Assembly: GCF_031885415.1 (NCBI RefSeq)
Contig: NZ_CP116871.1
Location: 62,001 to 126,000 of the forward strand
Reading direction: 5' to 3'
DNA length: 64,000 nucleotides
Source: Microbacterium forte
Lineage (GTDB): Bacteria > Actinomycetota > Actinomycetes > Actinomycetales > Microbacteriaceae
The notes beneath the pieces are model-generated. The model did not search any database. It saw only the letters and a list, made by a program, of their open reading frames with translations, and was not told where the DNA came from. Of the stretch, positions 8,019-17,245 are shown one piece after another (position 1 is the stretch's first letter; the number at the start of each line of letters is the position of its first letter). The translations under genes and the position numbers were made by a program.

Positions 8019-9546
8019 GACGAGGCTCGCGACGCTCACGAGCTGGAACGCCGACTGGTCTGACCTGCGCGTCGCCGTGCTCGGGCTCTCGATGACCGGG
8101 TTCTCGGTGGCCGACACGCTCACCGAACTCGGCGCGGACGTGCTCGTGCTGGCCGAATCGGCCGAGGAGGAGTACGCCAAGCTCCTGCCGGTGATCGGTG
8201 CCCGACTCGAGCTCGGTCCTCTCGATCAGGTTCCCGAGGCGCTGACGGAATTCGCGCCGGAGGTCGTCATCGCGTCTCCCGGGTTCGCTCCGTCGCACCC
8301 CGTGATCCGCTGGGCACAGGAATCCGGCATCGCGCTCTGGGGCGACGTCGAGCTCGCCTGGCGCGTGCGTGACAAGGTGCCGCGCCCGGATGGCACTGCG
8401 GCCGACTGGGTGCTCATCACGGGCACCAACGGCAAGACCACCACGACGCAACTGACCGCCTCGCTGCTGGTCGAAGGGGGGCTGCGTGCAGCACCCTGCG
8501 GCAACATCGGAGTGCCGGTGCTCGATGCGGTGCGCGATCCGGCGGGCTTCGACGCTCTCGTCGTCGAACTCTCGAGTCATCAACTCTGGTACCTCGGGCT
8601 GTCCCAGGCCGAAGGCGAGCTGTATCCGCATGCCTCGGTGTGCCTGAACCTCGCGGACGACCATCTGGTGTGGCACGGGACCGCGCAGGCGTACCGGGAC
8701 GCGAAAGCACTCGTCTACCGCAACACCCGCGTCGCCTGCGTCTACAACAAGGCCGACGAAGCGACCAGGATCATGGTCGAGGAGGCCGAGGTCGTCGATG
8801 GGGCGCGCGCGATCGGCTTCGATCTCGGCATCCCCGGTCCGAGCGACATCGGTGTGGTGGAGGGGCTGATCGTCGATCGCGCATTCCTGGACGACCGGGC
8901 ACGAAGCGCGCTCGAGATCACGACCGTCGCGGACCTCCAGAAAGCGGGTCTCGCCGCGCCGCACATCGTGCAGAACATCCTGGCGGCGAGTGCGCTCGCC
9001 CGCTCGTTGGGAGTCGAGCCCGAGGCCATCCACTCCGCTCTGCAGTCCTTCCGACTCGACGAGCATCGGATTCAGATCATCGCCCGGCACCGCGGCGTCA
9101 CCTGGGTGGACGACTCCAAGGCGACCAACCCCCATGCGGCCGCCTCGTCGCTCCGCGCCTACCCCGGTGCGGTCTGGGTCGTCGGTGGTGACCTCAAGGG
9201 CGTCGACATCGCCGACCTGGTCGCGACGGCCGGGGCGACCGCCCGTGCAGCCGTCGTCATCGGAGTGGAGCGCGCCGCCGTCGTCGCGGCATTCGAGCGA
9301 CACGCGCCGCAGGTTCCGGTGTTCGAGGTGGATGCTGGCGAGACTGGTCAGGTCATGAGTCGCGTGGTGGAGATCGCCGCGGGGATCGTCGAAGACGAGG
9401 GCACAGTCCTGCTGGCCCCCGCAGCGGCGTCCTTCGATCAGTTCTCCAGCTATGCGGATCGAGGACACCGCTTCGCCGAAGCGGTGCAGGACTGGATAGA
9501 CCGGGGGAGCGCCGATGACACAGGTCGAACGCCCCCACCGCTCTGA
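8008..9546 (+). CDS. murD: UDP-MurNAc-L-alanine:D-glutamate ligase
   Basis: MurD adds D-glutamate to UDP-MurNAc-L-Ala. The 512-residue protein starts with GTG inside the mraY 3' end. It has an N-terminal Rossmann-like domain (VAVLGLSMTGFSVADTL), the ATP loop ITGTNGKTTTTQL near residue 139, the central-domain motif ELSSHQLWYL with NLADDHLVWHGT, and the C-terminal DEHRIQIIARHRGVTWVDDSKATNPHAA motif typical of MurD. It is somewhat longer than the roughly 440-residue enterobacterial enzyme. Its end overlaps ftsW by 32 bases. Confidence 0.97.
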   Translation: MSTETRLATLTSWNADWSDLRVAVLGLSMTGFSVADTLTELGADVLVLAESAEEEYAKLLPVIGARLELGPLDQVPEALTEFAPEVVIASPGFAPSHPVIRWAQESGIALWGDVELAWRVRDKVPRPDGTAADWVLITGTNGKTTTTQLTASLLVEGGLRAAPCGNIGVPVLDAVRDPAGFDALVVELSSHQLWYLGLSQAEGELYPHASVCLNLADDHLVWHGTAQAYRDAKALVYRNTRVACVYNKADEATRIMVEEAEVVDGARAIGFDLGIPGPSDIGVVEGLIVDRAFLDDRARSALEITTVADLQKAGLAAPHIVQNILAASALARSLGVEPEAIHSALQSFRLDEHRIQIIARHRGVTWVDDSKATNPHAAASSLRAYPGAVWVVGGDLKGVDIADLVATAGATARAAVVIGVERAAVVAAFERHAPQVPVFEVDAGETGQVMSRVVEIAAGIVEDEGTVLLAPAAASFDQFSSYADRGHRFAEAVQDWIDRGSADDTGRTPPPL

Positions 9547-10753
9547 CCCGAGCAGCACCGGCTCGGGCGGCCTCGCCGCCAGAGTGTCGCTCGGTCGTCG
9601 TTTCACTCCGGTCTCGACCGAATTCCTGATGATCGCATCGGCCGCGCTGATGCTGACCATCTTCGGTCTCGTGATGGTGCTCTCGGCTACGAGCGCAACC
9701 GCCGTGTCCAACGGGGAGAACCCGATGGACGGCGCTCTGCGTCAGGGGATCTTCGCCGTGCTCGGCGTGCCGCTGATGTTCCTGATCTCACGACTTCCGA
9801 TCGCTTTCCTCAAGCGCATGGCGTGGCCGGCACTGTTCGGCGCCATCGCACTGCAGCTCCTCGTCTTCACGCCGCTCGGCATCGAAGACGGTGGAAACCG
9901 CAACTGGATCATGATCGCAGGGTTCACCCTGCAGCCCTCCGAGTTCCTCAAGCTCGCCCTCGCGCTGTGGATCGGCTACGTCCTGCTGCGCAAGCAGACC
10001 ATGCTCGGCACCTGGCACCAGGTCTTCATCCCGGTGGTGCCCGTCGGTGCGCTGGCGATCGGAACGGTCATCGCGGGCAAGGACCTCGGCACCGCGATGG
10101 TGCTCGTCATCATCCTGCTCGGCTGCCTCTTCTTCTCCGGCGTGAAGCTCCGGCTGTTCATCCTGCCGGTGCTTCTCGGAGTCGTCGCCGTCGTCGCCCT
10201 CGCCGTCACCAGTCCCGACCGCATGCGGCGCATCACCGCGACGTGCTCCGACATGACGGCCTACACGGGCGACTGCTATCAGTCGATCCACGGGATCTGG
10301 GGTATGGCCTCGGGCGGCATCTTCGGGGTGGGCCTCGGCAACTCGCAGGAGAAGTACGGCTGGCTCCCCGCCGCCGGCAACGACTTCATCTTCGCGATCG
10401 TCGGTGAGGAACTGGGCCTGATCGGCTGCATCGTCGTGCTGGCCCTGTTCACACTCTTCACCGTCGGCGCCTTCCACATCATCCGCAAGACGGCAGACCC
10501 GTTCATCCGCGTCGCGGCCGGCGGCATCACCGTGTGGATCACCGGTCAGGCCGTCTTCAACATCGGTGTCGTGATCGGGCTGTTCCCCGTCATGGGCGTT
10601 CCGCTGCCCTTCATGTCGCAGGGCGGCACGGCGTTGCTGGCTGTTCTCATCGCCTGCGGAGTGCTGCTTTCCTTCGCGCGCACCATCCCCGTCGCCGAGG
10701 CACGTTCGGCTGGACGAGCCGCTTCAGCAGGGCGGGGTAAGGTCACACGGTGA
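9515..10753 (+). CDS. ftsW: septal peptidoglycan glycosyltransferase FtsW
   Basis: A SEDS-family polytopic membrane protein that polymerises lipid II at the septum together with FtsI. The 412 residues include about ten hydrophobic segments. SEDS landmarks are FTLQPSEFLKLALALWIG, AGKDLGTAMVLVII, the extracellular loop with YQSIHGIWGMASGGIFGVGLG, NDFIFAIVGEELGLIG, and PFMSQGGTALLAVLIACGVLLS. The ATG at 9515 lies inside the murD end; its stop overlaps the murG GTG by 4 bases. A C-terminal Arg/Ala/Gly-rich cytoplasmic tail follows the last helix. Confidence 0.96.
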   Translation: MTQVERPHRSDPSSTGSGGLAARVSLGRRFTPVSTEFLMIASAALMLTIFGLVMVLSATSATAVSNGENPMDGALRQGIFAVLGVPLMFLISRLPIAFLKRMAWPALFGAIALQLLVFTPLGIEDGGNRNWIMIAGFTLQPSEFLKLALALWIGYVLLRKQTMLGTWHQVFIPVVPVGALAIGTVIAGKDLGTAMVLVIILLGCLFFSGVKLRLFILPVLLGVVAVVALAVTSPDRMRRITATCSDMTAYTGDCYQSIHGIWGMASGGIFGVGLGNSQEKYGWLPAAGNDFIFAIVGEELGLIGCIVVLALFTLFTVGAFHIIRKTADPFIRVAAGGITVWITGQAVFNIGVVIGLFPVMGVPLPFMSQGGTALLAVLIACGVLLSFARTIPVAEARSAGRAASAGRGKVTR

Positions 10754-11826
10754 CCACGTACCTTCTCGCCGGCGGTGGAACCGCCGGTCATGTGAACCCC
10801 CTGCTCGCCGTCGCTGACGCGCTGCGCGCCCGCGACGCGGAGGCCGCCGTCCTGGTGCTGGGAACGGCCGAGGGGCTCGAGTCCCGTCTCGTCCCGGCCA
10901 GGGGCTATGAGCTGCTCGTCGTGGACAAGGTCCCGTTCCCTCGGCGTCCCGACAGGCAGGCCGCCATGTTCCCGGCCCGGTTCCGCCGAGCGATCGCTCA
11001 GGTGCGCGATCACATCCGCGCTCATGGCGTCGACGTCGTCGTCGGATTCGGGGGCTACGCCTCCGCCCCCGCCTACGTCGCGGCGCGCCGTGAGGGCGTG
11101 CCCTTCGTCGTGCATGAGGCCAACGCGAAGCCGGGCCTCGCGAACGTGCTCGGTGCGCGCCGGGCTGCTGCCACGGGAGTGGCCTTCGCGGGCACACCCC
11201 TGCGAGGCGGCGAGGTGGTGGGCATGCCGCTGCGACGAGAGGTCATCGAGCTCGACCGCGCGGCTCTTCGCGACGAAGCCGCCGCGAGCTTCGGGCTCGA
11301 CCCTGCTCGCCCGGTTCTTCTCGTCTTCGGCGGCTCCCTCGGCGCTCAACGGCTGAACGATGCCATCGCCGACTCGTGGGGCGACATCCTGGCCGCCGGG
11401 TGGCAGCTGCTGCACGTCACGGGCGAGCGAAGCGATCTCGCAGACCCCGAGGTGCCCGGTTACGCGATGCGTCGCTATGTCGACCGGATGGATCTCGCGT
11501 TCGCCCTGGCCGACCTCATCGTCTCGAGATCCGGCGCCGCCACCGTGAGCGAGATCAGCGCGCTGGGGATTCCTGCGTTGTACGTGCCGTACTCGGTGGG
11601 CAACGGCGAGCAGCGACTGAACGCGGCATCGGCCGTGGCCGCCGGGGCTGCCCGTCTCCTCGACGACGCCACCTTCGACGGCGATGCGGTGCGTCGCCTC
11701 GTGCTGCCGGTCATGAAGGATCAGCAGCAACTCGCGGCCATGCAGGCGGCCGCGGGGCAGGTCGGCACCCGCAGCGGCACAGAGAATCTCATCGCCCTGG
11801 TTGATCGCGCGCTCAGGGCCTCCTGA
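10750..11826 (+). CDS. murG: UDP-GlcNAc:lipid I N-acetylglucosaminyltransferase
   Basis: MurG, a peripheral inner-face membrane GT28 glycosyltransferase, converts lipid I to lipid II. The 358-residue protein starts with the glycine-rich loop LAGGGTAGHVNPLLAVADAL and contains VVGFGGYASAPAYVAA, VVHEANAKPGLANVLGAR, VFGGSLGAQRLNDAI and, in the UDP-GlcNAc site, SRSGAATVSEISALGIPALYVPY and GNGEQRLNAASAVAAGAA. The GTG start overlaps ftsW. It ends the run of overlapping genes; murC follows after 64 bases with its own candidate promoter. Confidence 0.97.
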   Translation: MTTYLLAGGGTAGHVNPLLAVADALRARDAEAAVLVLGTAEGLESRLVPARGYELLVVDKVPFPRRPDRQAAMFPARFRRAIAQVRDHIRAHGVDVVVGFGGYASAPAYVAARREGVPFVVHEANAKPGLANVLGARRAAATGVAFAGTPLRGGEVVGMPLRREVIELDRAALRDEAAASFGLDPARPVLLVFGGSLGAQRLNDAIADSWGDILAAGWQLLHVTGERSDLADPEVPGYAMRRYVDRMDLAFALADLIVSRSGAATVSEISALGIPALYVPYSVGNGEQRLNAASAVAAGAARLLDDATFDGDAVRRLVLPVMKDQQQLAAMQAAAGQVGTRSGTENLIALVDRALRAS

Positions 11827-11875
11827 CATCGCCCTGGACACGCTTCCGCGACGCCGCAACGTCATCACCGAAAAG

Positions 11876-11881
11876 TAGACT
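11876..11881 (+). promoter_or_regulatory. -10 element close to the murC start
   Basis: TAGACT ends 9 bases before the murC ATG at 11891. The intervening sequence GAACCCGAC is not a ribosome site. A leaderless or near-leaderless murC transcript is inferred, so murC-ftsQ could be expressed independently of the upstream operon. Confidence 0.5.
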
Positions 11882-11890
11882 GAACCCGAC

Positions 11891-13288
11891 ATGATCAGAC
11901 CTGACCTCTCCCTCCCGATTCCCGAGTCGATCTCCTCTGCGCACTTCATCGGCATCGGCGGGTCCGGCATGAGCGGACTCGCCAAGATGTTCCTCGATGC
12001 CGGCATCCGCGTCTCAGGCAGCGACCGCGCCGACAGCAACAACCTCCGCGCACTCGAGGCAGCAGGAGCCGTCGTGCACGTCGGGCACGACGCCGCCCAC
12101 CTCGGCGACGCGGACACCGTGGTCCACACCGGGGCGATCTGGCCCGAGAACCCCGAGTTCGTCACCGCCAAGGAGCGCGGGCTGCACGTCATCCACCGCT
12201 CGCAGGCGCTGCATTGGCTGATCGGCTCGCGGCGGCTCGTCTCCGTCGCCGGCGCCCATGGCAAGACGACGTCGACCGGCATGATCGTGACCGCGCTGCA
12301 GGGGCTCGGCGCCGACCCGAACTTCGTCAACGGCGGCGTGATCGAACAGCTCGGCGTGTCCAGCGCGACGGGGTCGGGTGAGCTCTTCGTGATCGAGGCC
12401 GACGAGTCCGACGGCACCTTCCTGCTCTACGACACCGCCGTCGCTCTCATCACGAACGTCGACCCCGATCACCTGGACCACTACGGGTCGGACGAGGCGT
12501 TCCACGATGCATTCGTGCGCTTCGCCGACGCAGCGACAGAGGCCGTCGTCATCTCGAGTGACGACCCCGGTGCGCTGCGCGTGGGAGCGGGCCTCTCGCA
12601 CCCGAACGTCATGACCTTCGGGCAGGCGGAGGGTGCGGATGTCCGCGTGACCGACATCGTGACGGACGGGCCCGTCGCGGCCACGGTGAGTCGGGGATCG
12701 GAGAGCGTGCGCCTGCAGCTCGCCGTGCCGGGCGTGCACAACGCGATCAACGCGGCAGGCGCCATCGCCGTCCTCCTCTCGGTGGGCTTCGGTCTGGCTG
12801 AGTCCGCGCGCGCCGTCGAGGGGTTCGCCGGCACGGTCCGTCGCCTCGAGCAGCACGGCGTCGAGCGCGGTGTCACGGTCTACGACGACTACTCGCACCA
12901 CCCGACGGAGGTGCGCGCGGCACTCGAGGCGATGCGATCGATCGCCGGCTCAGGCAGGATCATCGCCATCCAGCAGCCGCACACCTACTCGCGCACGCAG
13001 CACATGTTCCGCGAGTTCGCAGACGTGCTCGAGACGTTCGCCGACCACACGGTCGTGCTCGACGTCTACGGCGCCCGGGAGGATCCTGTCCCCGGTGTCA
13101 CCGGCGAGCTGGTGAGCGGCGCGTTCCGCGACCCCTCGCACGTGCACTTCGTGGCCGACTGGCAGCAGGCGGCTGACTACACGGCGACGGTGGCCCGCGA
13201 GGGCGATTTCGTCGTCACGCTCGGCTGCGGCAATGTCTACCAGATCATCCCGCAGGTGCTCGAGTCGCTGCGGACCACCGAGGTCTGA
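11891..13288 (+). CDS. murC: UDP-N-acetylmuramate:L-alanine ligase
   Basis: MurC adds the first amino acid, L-alanine, to UDP-MurNAc. The 465-residue protein begins with the nucleotide-fold motif [18 protein letters not shown]. The ATP loop [13 protein letters not shown] lies near residues 117-129. [12 protein letters not shown] and [12 protein letters not shown] mark the central domain, and [19 protein letters not shown] with [13 protein letters not shown] marks the C-terminal domain. These histidine-rich motifs are specific to MurC. A candidate -10 lies just upstream. The ftsQ GTG follows after 3 bases. Confidence 0.98.
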   Translation: MIRPDLSLPIPESISSAHFIGIGGSGMSGLAKMFLDAGIRVSGSDRADSNNLRALEAAGAVVHVGHDAAHLGDADTVVHTGAIWPENPEFVTAKERGLHVIHRSQALHWLIGSRRLVSVAGAHGKTTSTGMIVTALQGLGADPNFVNGGVIEQLGVSSATGSGELFVIEADESDGTFLLYDTAVALITNVDPDHLDHYGSDEAFHDAFVRFADAATEAVVISSDDPGALRVGAGLSHPNVMTFGQAEGADVRVTDIVTDGPVAATVSRGSESVRLQLAVPGVHNAINAAGAIAVLLSVGFGLAESARAVEGFAGTVRRLEQHGVERGVTVYDDYSHHPTEVRAALEAMRSIAGSGRIIAIQQPHTYSRTQHMFREFADVLETFADHTVVLDVYGAREDPVPGVTGELVSGAFRDPSHVHFVADWQQAADYTATVAREGDFVVTLGCGNVYQIIPQVLESLRTTEV

Positions 13289-13291
13289 CAG

Positions 13292-14239
13292 GTGCGTCGT
13301 CCGCCTCCGCTTCCGACGCCTCCCGCGGGTCTCGCGGAGGGCGCGCCTCGGCGACGGGCGCAGGCAGGAACCAAGGGGCGTGCGAGAGACGTCGACCATG
13401 ACGAACGGGCCGACGGACGAATCGCACCCCTGAGGCCGGCACCCGGGGCCGGGGCGGAGGCGCCTGAGGAGGTCGGGGAGCGGCCGACGTCCACGCGTGA
13501 CGTATGGCGAGCTGCGAGAGCGCGGCGCAGGGCGCTGCGGGCGGAGATCCGGCGGTTCACGCAGCGGTCGCGTCGGCGACGCATCATCTGGCTGAGCGCC
13601 CTCGGCGCCGTCGTGCTCCTGATCGGCGGAACGACCGCGGCCGCGTACAGTCCGCTCTTCGCCGTCGAGAAGATCACGGTGCTGGGCGCGACGACGCTGG
13701 ACGCCGCCGCAGTCGAGGCGGCGCTGGGGGAGCAGGTCGGCACTCCGCTGGCCCTGGTCGACTCGAGCGAGGTCAAGGCCGCTCTGCTGGCGTTCCCCCT
13801 GATCGAGACCTATGCGCTCGAGGCGAAGCCGCCTCACGACCTCACAGTGCGGATCGTCGAGCGCACGCCGGTCGGCGTCATCCGCTCGGACGCCGGCTAC
13901 ACCCTCGTAGACGCCGCGGGCGTCGCTCTCGCCACGACCTCCGATCAGCCGGCAGGGCAGCCTCTGCTCGAGATCGACGGGGGCACGGACTCGGCGGCCT
14001 TCGAGAGCGCGGGTCTCGTGGTGCGTTCCGTCCCCGCCGACCTGCGCGCCCTGCTCACCGGGGTGAGCGCGACGACGGCCGATGACGTGACTTTGACGCT
14101 GAGCAGCGGCCTGACGGTCGTCTGGGGCAGCTCCGAGGACTCTCCGATGAAGAGCGAAGTGCTCACGAAGACCCTGCTCAGCAACCCTGAGGCGTCGACG
14201 ATCGACGTCACTTCGCCGCATGCGGTGGTCGTCGGCTGA
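13292..14239 (+). CDS. ftsQ: cell division protein FtsQ
   Basis: A bitopic divisome protein that scaffolds FtsL/FtsB and activates FtsW-FtsI. The 315 residues comprise a long, very basic cytoplasmic N-terminus (about residues 1-98, rich in Arg, Pro and Ala), one membrane segment (about 99-119), then a POTRA domain starting at FAVEKITVLGATTLDAAAVEAAL and a following beta domain containing VRIVERTPVGVIRSDAGYTLVDAAGVAL, both typical of FtsQ/DivIB. The start is GTG at 13292, three bases after murC. No in-frame methionine candidate was found later in the N-terminal tail, so the exact start within it is less certain than the domain call. Confidence 0.92.
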   Translation: MRRPPPLPTPPAGLAEGAPRRRAQAGTKGRARDVDHDERADGRIAPLRPAPGAGAEAPEEVGERPTSTRDVWRAARARRRALRAEIRRFTQRSRRRRIIWLSALGAVVLLIGGTTAAAYSPLFAVEKITVLGATTLDAAAVEAALGEQVGTPLALVDSSEVKAALLAFPLIETYALEAKPPHDLTVRIVERTPVGVIRSDAGYTLVDAAGVALATTSDQPAGQPLLEIDGGTDSAAFESAGLVVRSVPADLRALLTGVSATTADDVTLTLSSGLTVVWGSSEDSPMKSEVLTKTLLSNPEASTIDVTSPHAVVVG

Positions 14240-14333
14240 GGTTTCGACGGCAAACGGGCGACACGCCCGTGTCGCTGCGAGTGCAGGGGTGCGTGACGCT
14301 TACCTTCGAACAAGAGAAACCAATACCGGGAAA

Positions 14334-14356
14334 TACTTTACACCTCTAGTTGAGGT
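14334..14356 (+). promoter_or_regulatory. ftsZ promoter region with a 15-bp inverted repeat
   Basis: The 176-base gap between ftsQ and ftsZ holds a possible -10 TACTTT (14334-14339). Immediately after it is the inverted repeat ACCTC-TAGTT-GAGGT (14342-14356), which would lie at or just after the transcription start. A separate short hairpin CGGGCG-ACA-CGCCCG is at 14255-14269. Operator or leader-hairpin function is inferred. Confidence 0.4.
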
Positions 14357-14415
14357 TTAAGGTTCAACCCGGCGGAATCTCCCCTAAGACAGGTTCGACT
14401 ATTCGGAGGCCGGCC

Positions 14416-15567
14416 ATGAGCCAGAACCAGAACTACCTCGCCGTGATCAAGGTCGTCGGCGTCGGCGGTGGCGGCGTCAACGCCGTCAACCGCATGATCG
14501 ATCTCGGTCTCCGCGGAGTCGAGTTCATCGCCGTGAACACCGACGCCCAGGCGCTGCTGATGAGCGACGCCGACGTCAAGCTCGACGTGGGCCGCGAGCT
14601 CACCCGCGGACTCGGCGCCGGTGCAGACCCCGAGGTGGGTCGTCGCGCAGCCGAGGACCACGCCGAAGAGATCGAGCAGGCGCTCACGGGCGCCGACATG
14701 GTCTTCGTGACGGCAGGCGAGGGAGGCGGAACCGGAACCGGTGGAGCCCCCGTGGTCGCTCGCATCGCGAAGTCGATCGGCGCGCTGACCATCGGTGTCG
14801 TCACCAAGCCGTTCTCGTTCGAGGGTCGTCGTCGTCAGAGCCAGGCCGAAGCCGGTGTGGTGAAGCTCAAGGAAGAGGTCGACACCCTCATCGTGGTGCC
14901 GAACGACCGCCTTCTCGAGATCAGCGATCGCGGCATCTCGATGATCGAGGCATTCGCGACCGCAGACCAGGTGCTCCTCGCGGGTGTCCAGGGCATCACC
15001 GACCTCATCACCACCCCGGGTCTCATCAACCTCGACTTCGCCGACGTGAAGTCGGTGATGCAGGGCGCGGGTTCCGCTCTCATGGGAATCGGATCCGCCC
15101 GCGGCGCCGACCGCGCGATCAAGGCCGCCGAGCTGGCCGTCGAGTCGCCGCTCCTCGAAGCCAGCATCGAGGGCGCTCACGGAGTCCTGCTCTCGATCCA
15201 GGGTGGTTCGAACCTCGGGATCTTCGAGATCCACGATGCGGCTGATCTCGTCAAGGAGGCCGCGCACCCCGAGGCGAACATCATCTTCGGTACGGTCATC
15301 GACGACACGCTCGGCGACGAGGTGCGCGTCACCGTGATCGCCGCCGGCTTCGACAGCGGCGAGCCCTCGCTGCGTCTGGACCCGATGGTCGTCTCACGTC
15401 CGGCCGCGGCCAGCACGCTGCCTGAGGTGGCTCTCTCGAACGACGAGGAGAGCAAGCCCGCAGCCGAGACGCCCGCGCCCGAGAAGGCGCAGCAGCGCGT
15501 CGCGGCGACGAGCATCGAGCCGGCTTTCGCGGATGACGACATCGACATCCCCGAATTCCTGAAGTGA
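14416..15567 (+). CDS. ftsZ: cell division GTPase FtsZ
   Basis: Tubulin homologue that forms the Z-ring. The protein has 383 residues from the ATG at 14416, preceded by GGAGG (14405-14409). An alternative TTG at 14350 adds 22 residues unlike FtsZ and is rejected. It starts [27 protein letters not shown]. The tubulin signature [13 protein letters not shown] lies near residue 103, and the T7 loop [11 protein letters not shown] follows. A variable linker leads to the C-terminal conserved peptide [11 protein letters not shown], which in other bacteria binds SepF. The yggS start overlaps the stop by 4 bases. Confidence 0.99.
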   Translation: MSQNQNYLAVIKVVGVGGGGVNAVNRMIDLGLRGVEFIAVNTDAQALLMSDADVKLDVGRELTRGLGAGADPEVGRRAAEDHAEEIEQALTGADMVFVTAGEGGGTGTGGAPVVARIAKSIGALTIGVVTKPFSFEGRRRQSQAEAGVVKLKEEVDTLIVVPNDRLLEISDRGISMIEAFATADQVLLAGVQGITDLITTPGLINLDFADVKSVMQGAGSALMGIGSARGADRAIKAAELAVESPLLEASIEGAHGVLLSIQGGSNLGIFEIHDAADLVKEAAHPEANIIFGTVIDDTLGDEVRVTVIAAGFDSGEPSLRLDPMVVSRPAAASTLPEVALSNDEESKPAAETPAPEKAQQRVAATSIEPAFADDDIDIPEFLK

Positions 15568-16268
15568 CTCAGGCGCAGGGCCAGACCGAGTCCGGTCTGG
15601 CGGCGCGGCTGTCGGCGATCGATCATCGGATCGCCGACGCCGCGCGCCTGGCCGGCAGGGATCCGGGCGAGATCACCCGGATCGTCGTGACGAAGTTCCA
15701 CCCCTCGTCGCTCGTCCGCGAACTGCATTCGCTCGGCGTCCGCGACGTGGGGGAGAACCGTCAGCAGGAGCTCTCCTCGAAGACAGCCGAGCTGGACGAC
15801 CTCGATCTTCGCTGGCACTTCATCGGCCAGGCGCAGACCAATAAGGCGTCCGCGATCCGCCGTAGCGCGGACGCCGTCCACTCGGTCGACCGCGACCGGC
15901 TGGCGGATGCCCTGCACAGGGCTGCAGAGGACGACGACATCCTCGACGTCCTCGTCCAGGTGAACCTCACCGATGACGCGGGCAGGGGCGGAGTCGAGCC
16001 CGACGACGCCCGGTCGCTCGCCGAGCACATCCTCGCGCTTCCCTCGCTGCGCCTGCGTGGCGTCATGGCGGTCGCTCCACTCGACGAGGAGCCAGCCTCG
16101 GCATTCGCGCGCCTGCGCACGATCGCCGAGAGAGTGCGCGAGGTCGAGCCGACCGCCGACTGGATATCCGCAGGAATGACCGGGGACTTCGTCGCGGCCA
16201 TCGATGCGGGCGCGACACACCTGCGGATCGGGTCCGCAATCACGGGACCCCGCCCCGACCGGGGTTAA
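15564..16268 (+). CDS. yggS: YggS/PLPBP family pyridoxal-phosphate homeostasis protein
   Basis: A 234-residue alanine-racemase-fold, PLP-binding protein that buffers vitamin B6 and has no established catalytic activity. The PLP lysine is K44 in [37 protein letters not shown], the loop [13 protein letters not shown], and [26 protein letters not shown] are family signatures. The GTG start overlaps the ftsZ stop (GTGA). Placement between ftsZ and sepF is standard for Actinobacteria and Firmicutes. Confidence 0.95.
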   Translation: MTQAQGQTESGLAARLSAIDHRIADAARLAGRDPGEITRIVVTKFHPSSLVRELHSLGVRDVGENRQQELSSKTAELDDLDLRWHFIGQAQTNKASAIRRSADAVHSVDRDRLADALHRAAEDDDILDVLVQVNLTDDAGRGGVEPDDARSLAEHILALPSLRLRGVMAVAPLDEEPASAFARLRTIAERVREVEPTADWISAGMTGDFVAAIDAGATHLRIGSAITGPRPDRG

Positions 16269-16310
16269 CCTCTAAAAAGACCACCCGACACGTTCGAACC
16301 GGAGGACACG

Positions 16311-16787
16311 ATGGGTAACCCGCTGAAGAAGACCATGGTGTATCTCGGCCTCGCTGACGAGGAAGAGGTCTACGAGGAGGAGCCGGCCCCGGCCCGCTCC
16401 CACCGAGAGCGTGATCGCGACCGCGAACGCGAGGAGCCCGCTCCGGCGCCCGTGACCCCGCTACGGCGCCCCGTCGCCGTGCGCCAGCCCGCAGGAGGGG
16501 CAGTGAACGAGATCCTCACCGTGCACCCGAAGCAGTACCGCGATGCTCAGCTCATCGCGGAGAGCTTCCGTGAAGGTGTCCCGGTCATCATCAACCTGTC
16601 GCAGATGAGCGATGCAGACGCTCGCCGTCTGATCGACTTCGCCTCCGGGCTCTCGCTCGGCCTCTACGGCCGCATCGAGCGGGTCACCTCGAAGGTCTTC
16701 CTGCTGTCGCCGGAGAACATCGCGGTCTCTGGACACGGGGGAATCGCGCACGCGGACGCAGAGTCCGCGGGCTTCGACCAGTCGTAG
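16311..16787 (+). CDS. sepF: cell division protein SepF
   Basis: SepF tethers FtsZ to the membrane and is the main Z-ring anchor in Actinobacteria, which lack FtsA and ZipA. The 158-residue protein begins [19 protein letters not shown], the expected amphipathic membrane-binding helix. An acidic/arginine-rich linker with repeated RDRERE-like units follows, then the SepF core from about residue 65: [48 protein letters not shown], ending with [18 protein letters not shown] site (16301-16305) precedes the ATG. TAACCT (16266-16271), spanning the yggS stop, is a possible -10. Confidence 0.97.
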   Translation: MGNPLKKTMVYLGLADEEEVYEEEPAPARSHRERDRDREREEPAPAPVTPLRRPVAVRQPAGGAVNEILTVHPKQYRDAQLIAESFREGVPVIINLSQMSDADARRLIDFASGLSLGLYGRIERVTSKVFLLSPENIAVSGHGGIAHADAESAGFDQS

Positions 16788-16790
16788 ACC

Positions 16791-17090
16791 GTGGGGTTCG
16801 TCGTCTCCATCGTCGCCAGCATCGTGCATCTGGCACTTCTGCTGTACCTGCTGGTGCTGTTCGCTCGTCTCATTCTGAGCTACATCCCGCTGTTCAATCG
16901 GGAATGGCGACCCAAGGGCGCCGGACTCGTCGCTGCCGAGCTCGTCTACACGGTGACCGATCCGCCCGTCCGGTTCTTCCGGCGGATCATCCCGCCTCTG
17001 CGAATCGGCTCGCTGTCCCTGGATTTCGGGTTCTCGATCACCATCCTGATCGTCCTGATCCTGATGAGCATCGTCCGAAGCTTCATCTGA
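16791..17090 (+). CDS. YggT family membrane protein
   Basis: A 99-residue protein with two hydrophobic segments (about residues 1-28 and 70-95) and the YggT signature FARLILSYIPLFNREWRPKGAGLVAAELVYTVTDPPVRFFRRIIPPLRIGSLSLDFGFSITILIVLIL. Function is not established; it is almost always next to sepF in Gram-positive dcw clusters and is presumed to act at the septal membrane or in osmotic response. The start is GTG, three bases after the sepF stop. Confidence 0.92.
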   Translation: MGFVVSIVASIVHLALLLYLLVLFARLILSYIPLFNREWRPKGAGLVAAELVYTVTDPPVRFFRRIIPPLRIGSLSLDFGFSITILIVLILMSIVRSFI

Positions 17091-17104
17091 GTCCTGTGCG
17101 ACTT

Positions 17105-17122
17105 CGACACCCTGGGGTGTCG
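17105..17122. promoter_or_regulatory. 18-bp palindrome upstream of divIVA
   Basis: CGACACCC-TG-GGGTGTCG has perfect 8-bp arms around a 2-base centre. It starts 15 bases after the yggT stop and ends 28 bases before a possible divIVA -10 (TATGCT, 17151-17156). The 2-base loop makes it a better operator than terminator. Each arm contains GACAC, the core associated with WhiA binding in Streptomyces; the link to WhiA here is inference. Confidence 0.45.
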
Positions 17123-17245
17123 TGGCGTCGCGACTGACAGGCTCGGGGACTATGCTTGGCTCCCAGGTGCGCGCCCCGGGTTCGCGCCGAATCTCGACCA
17201 CGCCATTCTCCAAAACTGGCAACCGAACTCATCGAAGGAGCCACC

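Noticed and set aside
14350..14415. Upstream TTG start for ftsZ
   Set aside because: It adds 22 residues unlike any FtsZ and overlaps the promoter-region repeat; GGAGG precedes the ATG at 14416.
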